Origin: Bradyrhizobium sp. LHD-71
Lineage (GTDB): Bacteria; Pseudomonadota; Alphaproteobacteria; Rhizobiales; Xanthobacteraceae
DNA: 64,000 nt
Direction of reading: 5' to 3'
NCBI RefSeq assembly: GCF_031157255.1
Contig: NZ_JAVIFX010000001.1
Location: 124,001-188,000 of the forward strand
The position numbers and the translations under genes are program-made. Within the stretch, counting starts at the first letter, position 1, and every line of letters starts with the position of its first letter. Under the pieces are notes generated by a model. It was given only the letters and a program-made list of their open reading frames with translations. It did no database searches and had not been told where the DNA came from. This document shows, one piece after another, positions 53,986 to 63,929 of the stretch.

Positions 53986-55293
53986 ATGCTGACGGACCGC
54001 CGCCCCATCCTGCTCGCCAACGCCCGGCTCGTCGACCCATCGCGTGGTGTGGACGAGCCAGGGGACGTGCTGATCGCCGATGGCATCATTCGCGACGCGC
54101 GGCGTGGCATCGGCGCGGCCGGCGTGCCGGAAGGCACCGACATCATCAATTGTGGCGGCAAGGTCGTTGCACCCGGCCTGATCGACATGTGCGCATTCGC
54201 GGGCGAACCGGGCGCAAACCACAGAGAGACCTTCGAGTCGGCGAGCGCGGCAGCAGCGGCGAGCGGCATCACCACCATCGTCTGCCGTCCCGACACCTCG
54301 CCGGCGATCGACAATTCAGCCACCGTCGACTTCGTGCTGCGCCGCGCGCGCGACACCGCGGTCGTGAACGTCCAACCGATGGCGGCGCTGACCAAGGGGT
54401 TGCGCGGCGAGGAGATGACTGAGATCGGCCTGCTCAAGGCAGCCGGCGCCGTCGCCTTCACCGACGCCGGCAAGAGCGTCACCAACGCCATGGTGATGCG
54501 TCGCGCCCTCACCTACGCCAAGGATTTCGATGCGCTGATCGTGCATCACACCGAGGACCCGAACCTTGTCGGCGAAGGCGTGATGAATGAAGGCGAGTTC
54601 GCAGCGCGCCTCGGCCTGGTCGGCACCCCCACCGCCGCCGAGGCGATCATGCTGGAGCGCGACATGCGCCTCGTGGCGCTCACCGGTGGCAGGTATCACG
54701 CCGCTTCGCTCACCTGCATCGAGTCGCTGGAGATCTTGAAGCGCGCCAAGGACGCCGGGCTGAGGGTCAGTGCATCCGTCTCGATCAACCACGTCAACCT
54801 GAACGAGAACGACATCGGTCCCTACCGCACCTACCTGAAGCTGTCGCCGCCGCTGCGCACCGAGGCCGACCGCGCCGCGCTCGCCGCTGCCGTCGCATCA
54901 GGGCTGATCGACACGGTGATGTCCGACCACAATCCGCAGGACGTCGAGACCAAGCGCCTGCCGTTCGAAGAAGCCGAGGCCGGCGCCATCGGGCTCGAGA
55001 CAATGCTGCCGGCCGGGCTGCGGCTGGTGCACAATGGCGAGCTCGACCTGAAGGCGCTGATCCGCGCCATGTCGACGCGCCCGGCCGAGCTGCTTGGCCT
55101 GCCTGGCGGAACGCTCAAGCCCGGCGCGCCGGCGGACCTGGTGGTGATCGATCTCGACACGCCGTGGGTGGTCGATCCCGCGAAGCTGCGCTCATCATGC
55201 AAGAATACGCCGTTCGATGAGGCAAAGTTCATGGGCGGAGCGGTGCGCACGATCGCGGGCGGCCGTACCGTCTTTCAAAGAGCGATGCCGTAG
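53986..55293 (+). CDS. Dihydroorotase-like protein lacking the metal-binding His-X-His
   Basis: 435-residue amidohydrolase-fold protein resembling PyrC. In active type I dihydroorotases strand 1 reads D-M-H-x-H; here it is DMCAF (Cys69 and Phe71), so the first metal pair is missing. VHHTEDPN and the SDHNPQDVE Asp are kept. This matches the inactive PyrC-like subunit (PyrX/PyrC') that stabilises PyrB in class A ATCases. I start it at 53986; an ATG at 53962 overlaps the pyrB end. A true pyrC would be needed elsewhere in the genome. Confidence 0.88.
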   Translation: MLTDRRPILLANARLVDPSRGVDEPGDVLIADGIIRDARRGIGAAGVPEGTDIINCGGKVVAPGLIDMCAFAGEPGANHRETFESASAAAAASGITTIVCRPDTSPAIDNSATVDFVLRRARDTAVVNVQPMAALTKGLRGEEMTEIGLLKAAGAVAFTDAGKSVTNAMVMRRALTYAKDFDALIVHHTEDPNLVGEGVMNEGEFAARLGLVGTPTAAEAIMLERDMRLVALTGGRYHAASLTCIESLEILKRAKDAGLRVSASVSINHVNLNENDIGPYRTYLKLSPPLRTEADRAALAAAVASGLIDTVMSDHNPQDVETKRLPFEEAEAGAIGLETMLPAGLRLVHNGELDLKALIRAMSTRPAELLGLPGGTLKPGAPADLVVIDLDTPWVVDPAKLRSSCKNTPFDEAKFMGGAVRTIAGGRTVFQRAMP

Positions 55294-55423
55294 GAGTTGG
55301 ACAAACAAGCGGTATTGCCGCGCAGGCGGCGATCCGGCACTTGAGGAGCTTCGGAGACTTCCTCGATGAGGCGGCGGCGTCCGGGATGCCCGCTTTAGCG
55401 ACAAGACGGAGGAATGCCGCGCC

Positions 55424-56017
55424 ATGCTGACCGTGAAGCTCGCGACCGCGCTTGTGCTCGGCTACCTGTTCGGCTCGATCCCGTTCGGCATCCTGCTCAC
55501 ACGCCTCGCCGGCACCGACGATTTGCGCTCGATCGGCTCCGGCAACATCGGCGCGACCAACGTGCTGCGCACCGGCCGCAAGGGCCTCGCCGCCGCGACG
55601 CTGATTTGTGACACATTGAAGGGCACGGTCGCAGTGCTCGTCGGCGGCCAAATTGCGGGACCTGACGGTGCTCTCGTCGCCGCGCTTGGCGCGTTCCTCG
55701 GCCATTTGTTTCCGGTCTGGCTGGGCTTCAAGGGCGGCAAAGGCGTTGCGACCTATATTGGTCTGCTGATCGGCCTCTTGTGGCCTGCGGCGATCGCATT
55801 CTGCGCGCTGTGGATCGTCGTCGCGCTGCTGACGCGCTACTCCTCGGCGGCAGCACTGATCGCGAGCCTCGTGACGCCGTTCGGGCTCTGGTATTTCGGC
55901 CACCCGGCGCTGGCGCTGCTGTTCGCGTTCCTGACGCTGCTGCTCTGGTTCATGCATCGGAGCAACATTGCGAAACTCATGTCGGGGAGCGAATCGAAGA
56001 TCGGCGCAAAGGCGTGA
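55424..56017 (+). CDS. plsY: Acyl-phosphate:glycerol-3-phosphate acyltransferase
   Basis: 197-residue inner-membrane enzyme that makes lysophosphatidic acid from acyl-phosphate and glycerol-3-phosphate, the first phospholipid step. The three conserved motifs are visible: GSIPFGILL with [16 protein letters not shown] (motif 1), [10 protein letters not shown] (motif 2 region) and [18 protein letters not shown] (motif 3), set among five helices. GGAGG lies 10 bases before the ATG. It lies 130 bases after the pyrC-like gene and 79 bases before dprA. Confidence 0.95.
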   Translation: MLTVKLATALVLGYLFGSIPFGILLTRLAGTDDLRSIGSGNIGATNVLRTGRKGLAAATLICDTLKGTVAVLVGGQIAGPDGALVAALGAFLGHLFPVWLGFKGGKGVATYIGLLIGLLWPAAIAFCALWIVVALLTRYSSAAALIASLVTPFGLWYFGHPALALLFAFLTLLLWFMHRSNIAKLMSGSESKIGAKA

Positions 56018-56096
56018 TCGAGACGCTCGATTGCAATCCGTAGCGGCGTGATAGGATCGACACGATATTTCAGCACCCGTGTATTTCGCCCGAAAG

Positions 56097-57218
56097 ATGA
56101 CTCCGCCCCTCACCGACGAACAGCGTATCGACTGGTTGCGACTGATCCGTTCCGACAATGTCGGGCCACGCACGTTTCGCAGCCTTCTCAGGCATACCGG
56201 TAGCGCAGGCGCCGCCTTGAAGGCGCTGCTGGAGCTTGCGCGACGCGGCGGCGCCTCGGCAGGCGGACGCATCTGTTCGCGCGAAGACGCAATGCGAGAG
56301 ATCGACAACGCCCACAGGATGGGGATCCGGTTCGTCGCCGACGGCGAGGACGGCTACCCGCCCCGGCTTGCGACTATTGACGACGCGCCGCCGCTGCTGG
56401 CCATCCGCGGCGACAGCCATGCGTTGATGCGGCCGATGATCGCGATCGTCGGCTCCCGCAATGCGTCGGCTGCCGGCATGAAATTCGCGCAAGCACTGAC
56501 GCATGAACTCGGTCAGGCCGGCTTCATGATTATTTCCGGACTGGCGCGCGGCATCGATCAGGCCGCGCACCGCGCGAGCCTTGCGAGCGGCACCGTGGCG
56601 GTTCTCGCCGGTGGTCACAACGAGATCTATCCGCCGGAGCACCGGGACCTTCTGCTTTCGATCGTCGGCGGCGCCGGCGCGGCGATCACCGAGATGCCGC
56701 TCGATCACGCGCCGCGCGCCCGCGATTTTCCGCGCCGCAATCGCCTGATCTCAGGTGCCGCGGTCGGCGTCGTGATCGTCGAGGCGGCCCATCGCTCGGG
56801 CTCACTGATCACGGCCCGGATGGCGGCCGAACAGGGGCGCGAGGTGTTCGCGGTCCCCGGCTCACCCCTCGATCCGCGTTCAGCCGGCGCTAACGATCTG
56901 ATCAAGCAAGGAGCCACCCTCGTCACCTCGGCGGCAGACATTATTACCGTGGTTAATCCAATCCTCTCCCGGCCGATCGAGACGGGATTGAGGGAGCCTG
57001 ATGTCGAGGGCTTTCGTTCCGCGCCGGACACCTCGGAGCGCACGCGGATTGTCGCCCTGCTCGGTCCAACGGCGGTCGGCATTGACGATTTGATCCGCAT
57101 GTCGGGCACGTCCGCCGCCATCGTGCGGGTCGTCCTGCTCGAACTTGAATTGGCCGGGCGGCTGGAGCGGCACGGCGGCGGACTGGTCGCCCTGAAGGAG
57201 CTGCCGCACCCGACCTGA
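56097..57218 (+). CDS. dprA: DNA-processing protein DprA
   Basis: 373-residue protein that protects incoming single-stranded DNA and loads RecA during transformation. It has an N-terminal helix-hairpin region (residues about 5-60), the Rossmann core with [45 protein letters not shown] and [11 protein letters not shown], and a C-terminal winged helix ([20 protein letters not shown]). The ATG at 56097 has GAAAG directly upstream; a GTG at 56079 is a less likely start. Confidence 0.94.
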   Translation: MTPPLTDEQRIDWLRLIRSDNVGPRTFRSLLRHTGSAGAALKALLELARRGGASAGGRICSREDAMREIDNAHRMGIRFVADGEDGYPPRLATIDDAPPLLAIRGDSHALMRPMIAIVGSRNASAAGMKFAQALTHELGQAGFMIISGLARGIDQAAHRASLASGTVAVLAGGHNEIYPPEHRDLLLSIVGGAGAAITEMPLDHAPRARDFPRRNRLISGAAVGVVIVEAAHRSGSLITARMAAEQGREVFAVPGSPLDPRSAGANDLIKQGATLVTSAADIITVVNPILSRPIETGLREPDVEGFRSAPDTSERTRIVALLGPTAVGIDDLIRMSGTSAAIVRVVLLELELAGRLERHGGGLVALKELPHPT

Positions 57219-57333
57219 AGCGCACAGGAAAGCCCGTCCGGATGGCCGGCACTGGGCCATATTTTTCGCTACTCAGAATTACATTCTTCGGGTGAATACA
57301 ACCAAGAGTAATCGCATGTTACCTGCACGTCAT

Positions 57334-57362
57334 TTGACAGCGGGGGTGTCTACCACCATGTT
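57334..57362 (+). promoter_or_regulatory. Possible sigma-70 promoter of topA
   Basis: TTGACA (57334-57339), a perfect -35 match, is followed after 17 bases by CATGTT, a poor -10. It lies 70 bases before the topA start. Only the -35 is convincing. Confidence 0.35.
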
Positions 57363-57431
57363 CCGCGGCAACGGGCCCTGGCGAGTCTTGCGCTGCCGCC
57401 GCCCATTCCACTCCCAAGCTATTGGAATTGC

Positions 57432-60185
57432 ATGAATATCGTCATCGTTGAGTCGCCCGCCAAGGCCAAGACGATCAACAAATATCTAGGCCCCTCCTAC
57501 GAGGTTCTGGCCTCGTTTGGCCATATTCGGGACCTTCCGGCGAAGAATGGATCGGTCGATCCAGAAGAAAATTTTCGGATGATTTGGGAGGTCGATCCGA
57601 AGGCCTCCGGCCGGCTCAATGACATCGCCAAGGCGGTAAAGGGAGCGGACAAGCTGATCCTCGCCACCGACCCTGATCGCGAAGGTGAGGCGATCTCGTG
57701 GCACGTGCTGGAAGTGCTGAAAGAGAAGCGCGCGCTGAAGGATCAGGAAATCGAACGCGTCGTCTTCAACGCCATCACCAAGCAGGCGGTGACGGACGCG
57801 ATGAAGAATCCGCGCAAGATCGACGGCGCCCTGGTCGATGCCTATATGGCGCGCCGCGCGCTCGACTATCTCGTCGGCTTCACGCTTTCCCCGGTGCTGT
57901 GGCGCAAGCTGCCCGGCGCCCGTTCGGCTGGCCGCGTGCAGTCGGTCGCTTTGCGGCTCGTCTGTGACCGCGAGCTCGAGATCGAAAAGTTCGTCCCTCG
58001 GGAATACTGGTCGCTGGTGGCGACGCTCGCGACGCCCAGGAGCGAGACCTTCGAGGCCCGCCTTGTCGGCGCCGACGGCAAGAAGATCCAGCGGCTCGAC
58101 ATCGGCTCCGGTGCCGAGGCTGAGGATTTCAGGAAGGCGATCGAAGCGGCCAACTTCACGGTCACGACCGTCGAGGCCAAGCCCGCGCGCCGCAACCCGT
58201 ACGCGCCCTTCACGACCTCAACCCTGCAGCAGGAGGCCAGTCGCAAGCTCGGCTTCGCGCCGGCGCATACGATGCGTATCGCCCAGCGCCTGTACGAAGG
58301 TGTCAACATCGGCGGCGAGACCACCGGCCTCATCACCTATATGCGAACCGACGGCGTGCAGATGGCTACCGAGGCGATCACGCAGGCCCGCAAGGTGATC
58401 GGCGACGACTACGGCAAGGACTACGTGCCGAACGCTCCGCGCGTGTATCAGACAAAGGCCAAGAACGCGCAGGAAGCGCATGAGGCGATCCGCCCGACCG
58501 ACCTGTCGCGGCGCCCCCGCGACTTGGCAAAGAAGCTCGATACGGAGCAGGCGAAGCTCTACGAGCTGATTTGGAAGCGCGCGATCGCAAGCCAGATGGA
58601 ATCCGCCGAGCTCGAGCGCACCACTGTGGACATCGCCGCTAAAGCGGGGGCGCGCACCCTCGAGCTGCGCGCCACCGGCCAGGTCATCAAGTTCGACGGC
58701 TTTCTCACGCTGTACCAGGAAGACACCGACGACGCCTCGGATGACGACGATAGCCGCCGCCTGCCCGCGATGAGCGGGGGCGAGCCGCTGGAGCGCAGGG
58801 ACCTCGCCGTCACGCAACATTTCACCGAGCCGCCGCCGCGCTTCTCTGAGGCGTCGCTGGTGAAGCGCATGGAAGAACTCGGCATCGGCCGACCTTCGAC
58901 CTATGCTTCGATCCTGCAGGTGCTGAAGGATCGCGGCTACGTCAAGCTCGACAAGAAGCGCCTGTATGCCGAGGACAAGGGACGCGTCGTCGTCGCCTTC
59001 CTGGAGAACTTCTTTGCCCGCTACGTCGAATACGACTTCACGGCGTCGCTGGAAGATCAGCTAGACAAGATCTCCAACAACGAGGTCGCCTGGCGCGACG
59101 TGCTGAAGGATTTCTGGCGCGGCTTCATCGGTGCGGTCGACGAGATCAAGGACCTGCGCATCACGCAGGTGCTCGACGTGCTCGACGACATGCTGGGCCC
59201 GCACATCTATCCGCCTCGCGAGGACGGCGGCGATCCGCGGCAATGCCCGAACTGCGGCGTCGGCAGGCTGAACCTGAAGGCCGGCAAGTTCGGTGCCTTC
59301 GTCGGCTGCACGAATTATCCCGAGTGCCGCTACACGCGTCCCCTCGCGGCCAGCGATGACGGCGGCGACCGCGTGCTCGGCCAGGACCCGGAGACCGGCC
59401 TCGACGTCGCAGTGAAGTCTGGCCGTTTCGGCCCCTACATCCAGCTCGGCGAGCAGAAGGATGTCGGCGAGGGCGAAAAGCCGAAGCGCGCCGGCATTCC
59501 GAAGGGCACCTCGCCCGGCGACGTCGATCTTGAACTGGCCCTAAAGCTGCTTTCGCTGCCGCGCGAGATCGGCCGTCATCCGGAAACCGGCGAGCCGATC
59601 ACGGCTGGTATCGGCCGCTTCGGACCGTTCGTGAAGCACGAGAGGACCTATGCCAGCCTCGAAGCTGGCGACGACGTCTACACGATCGGTCTCAATCGGG
59701 CGGTGACGCTGATCGCCGAGAAGGTGGCGAAGGGTCCGGGACGCGGGCGCTTCCAGAAGGATCCGGGCAAACCCGTCGGCGATCATCCGAACGGCGGTGT
59801 CATCACCGTGAAGAACGGCCGTTACGGACCCTACGTCTCGCACGACGGCACCAATGCGACGCTGCCGGCTGAAATCACGCCCGAGACCATCACGCTCGCG
59901 CAGGCGATCGAGCTGATCGATGCGCGCGCAGGCAAGGGCAAGCCGAAAGCCAAAAAGGCCGCGCCGAAAAAGGCGAACGGCGGAGCGACGGTCGAGGCTG
60001 CGGCCAAGCCGGCCGGGAAGCCAAAGAAGGCCGCGCCCAAGGCGAAGAAGGCCGCGAAGCCGGCGGCATCCGGTGCGGCCAAGAAGTCCGCCGCGAAAGC
60101 GCGCGGCGGCGTGACGAACAAGGCTGCTCCGGTTGTCGCGAAGGCTTCGCCGGCAAAGAAGGCCGCAGGCAAGGCTGCGCATTAG
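57432..60185 (+). CDS. topA: DNA topoisomerase I with Lys/Ala-rich C-terminal tail
   Basis: 917-residue type IA topoisomerase that relaxes negative supercoils. Toprim domain (IVIVESPAKAKTI, TDPDREGEAISWH), catalytic Tyr303 in TGLITYMRTDGVQ, one C4 zinc ribbon (CPNCG near 601 and CTNYPEC), three Topo_C_Rpt-like repeats (KSGRFGPYIQLG, IGRFGPFVKH, KNGRYGPYVSHDG), and a tail of about 70 residues rich in Lys/Ala/Pro (KAAPKAKKAAKPAA). The tail probably increases DNA binding. It is followed 19 bases later by rnr. Confidence 0.96.
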   Translation: MNIVIVESPAKAKTINKYLGPSYEVLASFGHIRDLPAKNGSVDPEENFRMIWEVDPKASGRLNDIAKAVKGADKLILATDPDREGEAISWHVLEVLKEKRALKDQEIERVVFNAITKQAVTDAMKNPRKIDGALVDAYMARRALDYLVGFTLSPVLWRKLPGARSAGRVQSVALRLVCDRELEIEKFVPREYWSLVATLATPRSETFEARLVGADGKKIQRLDIGSGAEAEDFRKAIEAANFTVTTVEAKPARRNPYAPFTTSTLQQEASRKLGFAPAHTMRIAQRLYEGVNIGGETTGLITYMRTDGVQMATEAITQARKVIGDDYGKDYVPNAPRVYQTKAKNAQEAHEAIRPTDLSRRPRDLAKKLDTEQAKLYELIWKRAIASQMESAELERTTVDIAAKAGARTLELRATGQVIKFDGFLTLYQEDTDDASDDDDSRRLPAMSGGEPLERRDLAVTQHFTEPPPRFSEASLVKRMEELGIGRPSTYASILQVLKDRGYVKLDKKRLYAEDKGRVVVAFLENFFARYVEYDFTASLEDQLDKISNNEVAWRDVLKDFWRGFIGAVDEIKDLRITQVLDVLDDMLGPHIYPPREDGGDPRQCPNCGVGRLNLKAGKFGAFVGCTNYPECRYTRPLAASDDGGDRVLGQDPETGLDVAVKSGRFGPYIQLGEQKDVGEGEKPKRAGIPKGTSPGDVDLELALKLLSLPREIGRHPETGEPITAGIGRFGPFVKHERTYASLEAGDDVYTIGLNRAVTLIAEKVAKGPGRGRFQKDPGKPVGDHPNGGVITVKNGRYGPYVSHDGTNATLPAEITPETITLAQAIELIDARAGKGKPKAKKAAPKKANGGATVEAAAKPAGKPKKAAPKAKKAAKPAASGAAKKSAAKARGGVTNKAAPVVAKASPAKKAAGKAAH

Positions 60186-60204
60186 AGAAGGCCGCCGGAC
60201 GATT

Positions 60205-62568
60205 GTGAAACGCAAACGCGACGCCGAAGCCAACTTTCCCTCACGGGACGAGATCGTCGCGTTTATTCGTTCGCAACCGGGCGAGACCGGCACCCGTGAA
60301 ATCGCCCGTGCTTTCGGGCTGAAGAATGCCGACCGCATCGAATTGAAACGGTTGCTGCGCGAGCTCTCCAACGACGGCGTCGTCTCGCGCCGCGGCCGCA
60401 AGACCGTGCACCTCACCGGCGAGCTGCCACCGGTGCTTGCCGCCGATATCGTCGGCCGCGACAAGGACGGCGAGTTGATTGCTGTCCCCACCGAGTGGGA
60501 CGAAGAGCGTGGCAGCCCGCCGAAAATTCACGTCCATGTCTCCCGCCGCGCCCATGCAGGCGTCACCGGCGGCATCGGCGACCGCGTGCTGCTCAGGATC
60601 GAGCACGCACACGATCAGGACGAAGTCACCCATCCGCGCGGACGTATCATCAAGCTGCTCGATCACCTGAAGCATCGGGTGCTTGGAATCTTCCGCAGCC
60701 TGCCCGACGGCAATGGCAGGCTGGTGCCGATCGACAAGAAGAACATCGGCCGTGAACTTGCGATAGCCACCCGCGACAGCATGGAAGCAAAGGACGGCGA
60801 TCTGATCTCCGTCGAACTGGTGCGCGGACGCGGCTATGGCCTGCCGTCGGGCCGGGTAAAAGAGCGGCTCGGCTCCTTGAAGACCGAACGCGCTGTGAGC
60901 CTGATCGCCATCCACGCGCACGAGATTCCAAACGTGTTTCCGCCGGCCGCGCTGGCGGAAGCCGATGCCGCAAAGCCCGCAACCCTCGAAGGCCGCGAGG
61001 ATTGGCGCGATCTGCCGCTCGTCACCATCGATCCGCCCGACGCGAAGGACCACGATGACGCTGTTCATGCGGTGCCGGATACCGATCCGGACAATCGCGG
61101 CGGCTTCGTCGTTACCGTTGCGATCGCCGACGTGTCGTTTTATGTGCGGCCGGGCTCGGCCCTTGATCACGAAGCAGTCAAGCGCGGCAACTCCGTCTAT
61201 TTCCCGGATCGCGTCGTGCCGATGCTACCCGAGCGCATCTCCAATGACCTCTGCTCGCTTGTCCCTGGCGCTGCGCGCGGCGCGCTGGCGGTGCGCATGG
61301 TGGTCGCCAAGGACGGACGCAAGCGCTCACATACGTTCCATCGCATCCTGATGCGTTCCGCGGCGAAGCTGCATTACGCGCAGGCGCAGGCGGCCATCGA
61401 CGGCCGCCCCGATGACAGCACCGGCCCCCTGCTCGCGCCGATCCTGCGGCCCCTGTACGACGCCTACGCAGCGCTGAAGCAAGCGCGCGACAGCCGCGAG
61501 CCGCTGGATCTCGACCTGCCCGAGCGGAAGATCCTGCTGAAGGCCGACGGTACCGTCGATCGCATCATCACCCCGGAACGGCTCGACGCGCACAAGCTGA
61601 TCGAGGAGTTCATGATCCTCGCCAATGTCGCCGCCGCGGAGACGCTGGAGAAGAAGGCGACGCCGCTGATCTATCGCGTGCACGACGAGCCGGGCCGCGA
61701 GAAGGTCGTGGCCCTGCGTGAGTTCCTGCAAACATTGGACATCTCGTTTCCGAAGACCGGCGCCATGCGCCCGGAAATGTTCAACCGCACGCTGCGGCAG
61801 GCCAAAGGCCACGATTCCGAGCCGCTGGTGAACGAGATCGTGCTGCGCTCCCAGGCGCAAGCCGAATATGCGGCAGAGAACTACGGCCACTTCGGACTGA
61901 ACCTGCGCCGTTACGCGCATTTCACCTCGCCGATCCGGCGCTATGCCGACCTGGTCGTGCACCGTGCGCTGGTGCGCGCGCTCTCCCTCGGCGCCGGCGC
62001 CCTGCCGGAGACCGAGAACCTCGAAACGCTGGCCGAGACCGCTGCGAATATCTCGGCGACCGAGCGGCGTGCGATGAAAGCGGAGCGTGAAACGACGGAT
62101 CGGCTGATTGCGCACTTCCTTGCCGACCGTGTTGGTGCGACGTTCGCCGGCCGCATTTCCGGCGTCACCCGCGCCGGCCTGTTCGTCAAACTCGACGACA
62201 CCGGTGCCGACGGGCTGATCCCGGTGCGCACGCTGGGGGAAGACTATTACCAGTACGACGAGGCGCGCCATGCGCTCATCGGCAAGCACAGCGGAGCCAT
62301 GCACCGACTGGGCGACACGGTAGAGGTTCGTCTGGTAGAAGCGGCGCCAGTCGCCGGCGCCTTGCGGTTCGAGCTCCTGTCTGAAGCGCCCATGGCACCG
62401 CGGCGCGGCTGGAAGGAACGACGCCGCGGAGACGACGAGGTGCGAAGCCAACGCGATCGCCAGGAGCGGTCGTTCGTCGCCGGAAAACGCCGCGAAAAGG
62501 GTGGCGGCTCGAAGACCCACACGTCGAAACCGAAGGCGAAGCGGAAAGGCAAGCGAGACCGGCGATGA
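60205..62568 (+). CDS. rnr: Ribonuclease R
   Basis: 787-residue 3'-5' exoribonuclease that degrades structured RNA. An N-terminal winged-helix-like region (EIARAFGLKNADRIELKRLLREL), cold-shock domains, RNB domain with DPPDAKDHDDAVHA (metal-binding Asp cluster), the HFTSPIRRYADLVVHRAL motif, an S1 domain (RVGATFAGRISGVTRAGLFVKLD) and a basic tail. The GTG at 60205 is chosen because it gives the usual family length. It overlaps the next gene by ATGA. Confidence 0.95.
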   Translation: MKRKRDAEANFPSRDEIVAFIRSQPGETGTREIARAFGLKNADRIELKRLLRELSNDGVVSRRGRKTVHLTGELPPVLAADIVGRDKDGELIAVPTEWDEERGSPPKIHVHVSRRAHAGVTGGIGDRVLLRIEHAHDQDEVTHPRGRIIKLLDHLKHRVLGIFRSLPDGNGRLVPIDKKNIGRELAIATRDSMEAKDGDLISVELVRGRGYGLPSGRVKERLGSLKTERAVSLIAIHAHEIPNVFPPAALAEADAAKPATLEGREDWRDLPLVTIDPPDAKDHDDAVHAVPDTDPDNRGGFVVTVAIADVSFYVRPGSALDHEAVKRGNSVYFPDRVVPMLPERISNDLCSLVPGAARGALAVRMVVAKDGRKRSHTFHRILMRSAAKLHYAQAQAAIDGRPDDSTGPLLAPILRPLYDAYAALKQARDSREPLDLDLPERKILLKADGTVDRIITPERLDAHKLIEEFMILANVAAAETLEKKATPLIYRVHDEPGREKVVALREFLQTLDISFPKTGAMRPEMFNRTLRQAKGHDSEPLVNEIVLRSQAQAEYAAENYGHFGLNLRRYAHFTSPIRRYADLVVHRALVRALSLGAGALPETENLETLAETAANISATERRAMKAERETTDRLIAHFLADRVGATFAGRISGVTRAGLFVKLDDTGADGLIPVRTLGEDYYQYDEARHALIGKHSGAMHRLGDTVEVRLVEAAPVAGALRFELLSEAPMAPRRGWKERRRGDDEVRSQRDRQERSFVAGKRREKGGGSKTHTSKPKAKRKGKRDRR

Positions 62569-63017
62569 CAGAAGCCAAGCAAGTCTGGACCAACCAAGCC
62601 GGCGCCCCGCCGAAGCGCGATCTTTTTGCGGCGATGCTGCGCGGCTTTCATTGCCGCTGCCCGAACTGCGGCGAAGGCAAGCTGTTCCGCGCCTATCTGA
62701 AGACGCGCGACAGCTGCAGCGTGTGCGGGCAGGATTTTCATCATCACCGCGCCGATGACCTGCCCGCCTATCTCGTCATCGTCATCGTCGGCCATATCAT
62801 CGTGCCGCTGGTGCTGGCCGTTGAGCAGAATTTCCAGCCGTCCTATCTGGTGCACCTTGCGGTATGGCTCCCCCTCACCTTGGGCATGTCGCTGGCATTG
62901 CTCCAGCCGATCAAAGGCGCCATTGTCGGTCTGCAATGGGCCTTTCGCATGCACGGATTCGACGAAAACGGTCCCGCCGACCCGCTTGAAGCGGGTTTGA
63001 GAGATAAGAAGACTTGA
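62565..63017 (+). CDS. DUF983 membrane protein
   Basis: 150-residue protein with a zinc-ribbon-like pair (CRCPNCGEGKLF, SCSVCGQDF) followed by two transmembrane helices (YLVIVIVGHIIVPLVLAV and LAVWLPLTLGMSLALL). This Cys4-plus-two-helix plan defines DUF983. Members are often near cytochrome oxidase genes; here it is coupled to rnr by overlap. Function unknown; a role in copper or zinc handling is only a guess. Confidence 0.9.
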   Translation: MTEAKQVWTNQAGAPPKRDLFAAMLRGFHCRCPNCGEGKLFRAYLKTRDSCSVCGQDFHHHRADDLPAYLVIVIVGHIIVPLVLAVEQNFQPSYLVHLAVWLPLTLGMSLALLQPIKGAIVGLQWAFRMHGFDENGPADPLEAGLRDKKT

Positions 63018-63024
63018 GGGGCGA

Positions 63025-63795
63025 ATGACCGAGACGGCCGAGCAGCGTTCCAACCTGCCCAATCCGGGAAATTACCGGGAAGACACGACGAAGCATCCCT
63101 ACTTCCGTCCGAAGGATGCGGCCACCTTGATCCTGATCGATCGATCGGAGGCCAAACCGAAGGTGCTCGTCGGCAAGCGGCACGACAAGGTGGTGTTCAT
63201 GCCGGGAGCGTTCGTGTTTCCCGGCGGACGTGTCGATCCGAAGGACAACAAGATCCAGGTTGCAGCGCCCATCCCTTCGGCACTCGAAGCACGGCTCCTG
63301 CAGGGCAGTCCGAAGATTTCTGGTGCCCGGGCCCGTGCGCTCGCCAATACGGCGATCCGCGAAGCCTGCGAGGAAACCGGGCTCTGCCTTGGCAAGCCCG
63401 CAAACGGCGAAACGGCAAAATTCGAGGGCAGCTGGAAGCCATTCGGCGAGGCAGGGCTGCTGCCTGACCCCTCCTCGCTCTACCTGATCGCGCGGGCGAT
63501 CACGCCACCCGGGCGGGTCAAACGCTTCGATACGCGCTTCTTCACGGCGGATGCGTCCGCCATCACCCATCGGGTGCCGGGCATTGTTCACGCCGATGCG
63601 GAACTGGTCGAACTGGTGTGGGTCGAAATCGGCTCGAAACCGCTCGCCAACATGCATCCAATGACGGTGAAGGTGCTGGAACAGCTCGAAATCCGGCTGG
63701 CGACGGGGCCGTTGCGCCATGACGCGCCGATTCCGTTCTTCCACTTCTACGGCGGCAAGATGCAGATGGATATGCTGCCCGGAAACGTCGAATAG
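63025..63795 (+). CDS. NUDIX hydrolase
   Basis: 256-residue enzyme that would hydrolyse a nucleoside diphosphate linked to another group. The Nudix box is seen as AIREACEETGL, with the preceding GGRVDP strand and the long insert typical of the NUDT19/CoA-diphosphatase-like branch. The start ATG lies 7 bases after the DUF983 stop, so it is the last gene of the rnr operon. The substrate cannot be read from sequence. Confidence 0.88.
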   Translation: MTETAEQRSNLPNPGNYREDTTKHPYFRPKDAATLILIDRSEAKPKVLVGKRHDKVVFMPGAFVFPGGRVDPKDNKIQVAAPIPSALEARLLQGSPKISGARARALANTAIREACEETGLCLGKPANGETAKFEGSWKPFGEAGLLPDPSSLYLIARAITPPGRVKRFDTRFFTADASAITHRVPGIVHADAELVELVWVEIGSKPLANMHPMTVKVLEQLEIRLATGPLRHDAPIPFFHFYGGKMQMDMLPGNVE

Positions 63796-63840
63796 CCCGG
63801 GATCCCTGCAAAAGCGGGCCATTTTCGGCCCCCTAAATCC

Positions 63841-63868
63841 TTGACTTTAGGCCATTCCCGGCTAGGTT
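63841..63868 (+). promoter_or_regulatory. Candidate promoter of rpmG
   Basis: TTGACT (63841-63846) and TAGGTT (63863-63868) with a 16-base spacer, 61 bases before the rpmG start codon; a reasonable housekeeping promoter for this group. Confidence 0.5.
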
Positions 63869-63879
63869 GCCGGCCAATT

Positions 63880-63897
63880 GGGCGGGGTTTCCCGCCC
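63880..63897 (+). promoter_or_regulatory. Leader hairpin upstream of rpmG
   Basis: GGGCGGG (63880-63886) and CCCGCCC (63891-63897), loop GTTT, followed by TCATTGTTTTTG. It would lie in the rpmG leader if the promoter call is right, or may end the NUDIX transcript. Confidence 0.45.
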
Positions 63898-63929
63898 TCA
63901 TTGTTTTTGCCGCATTCGAGGTTCGCATC

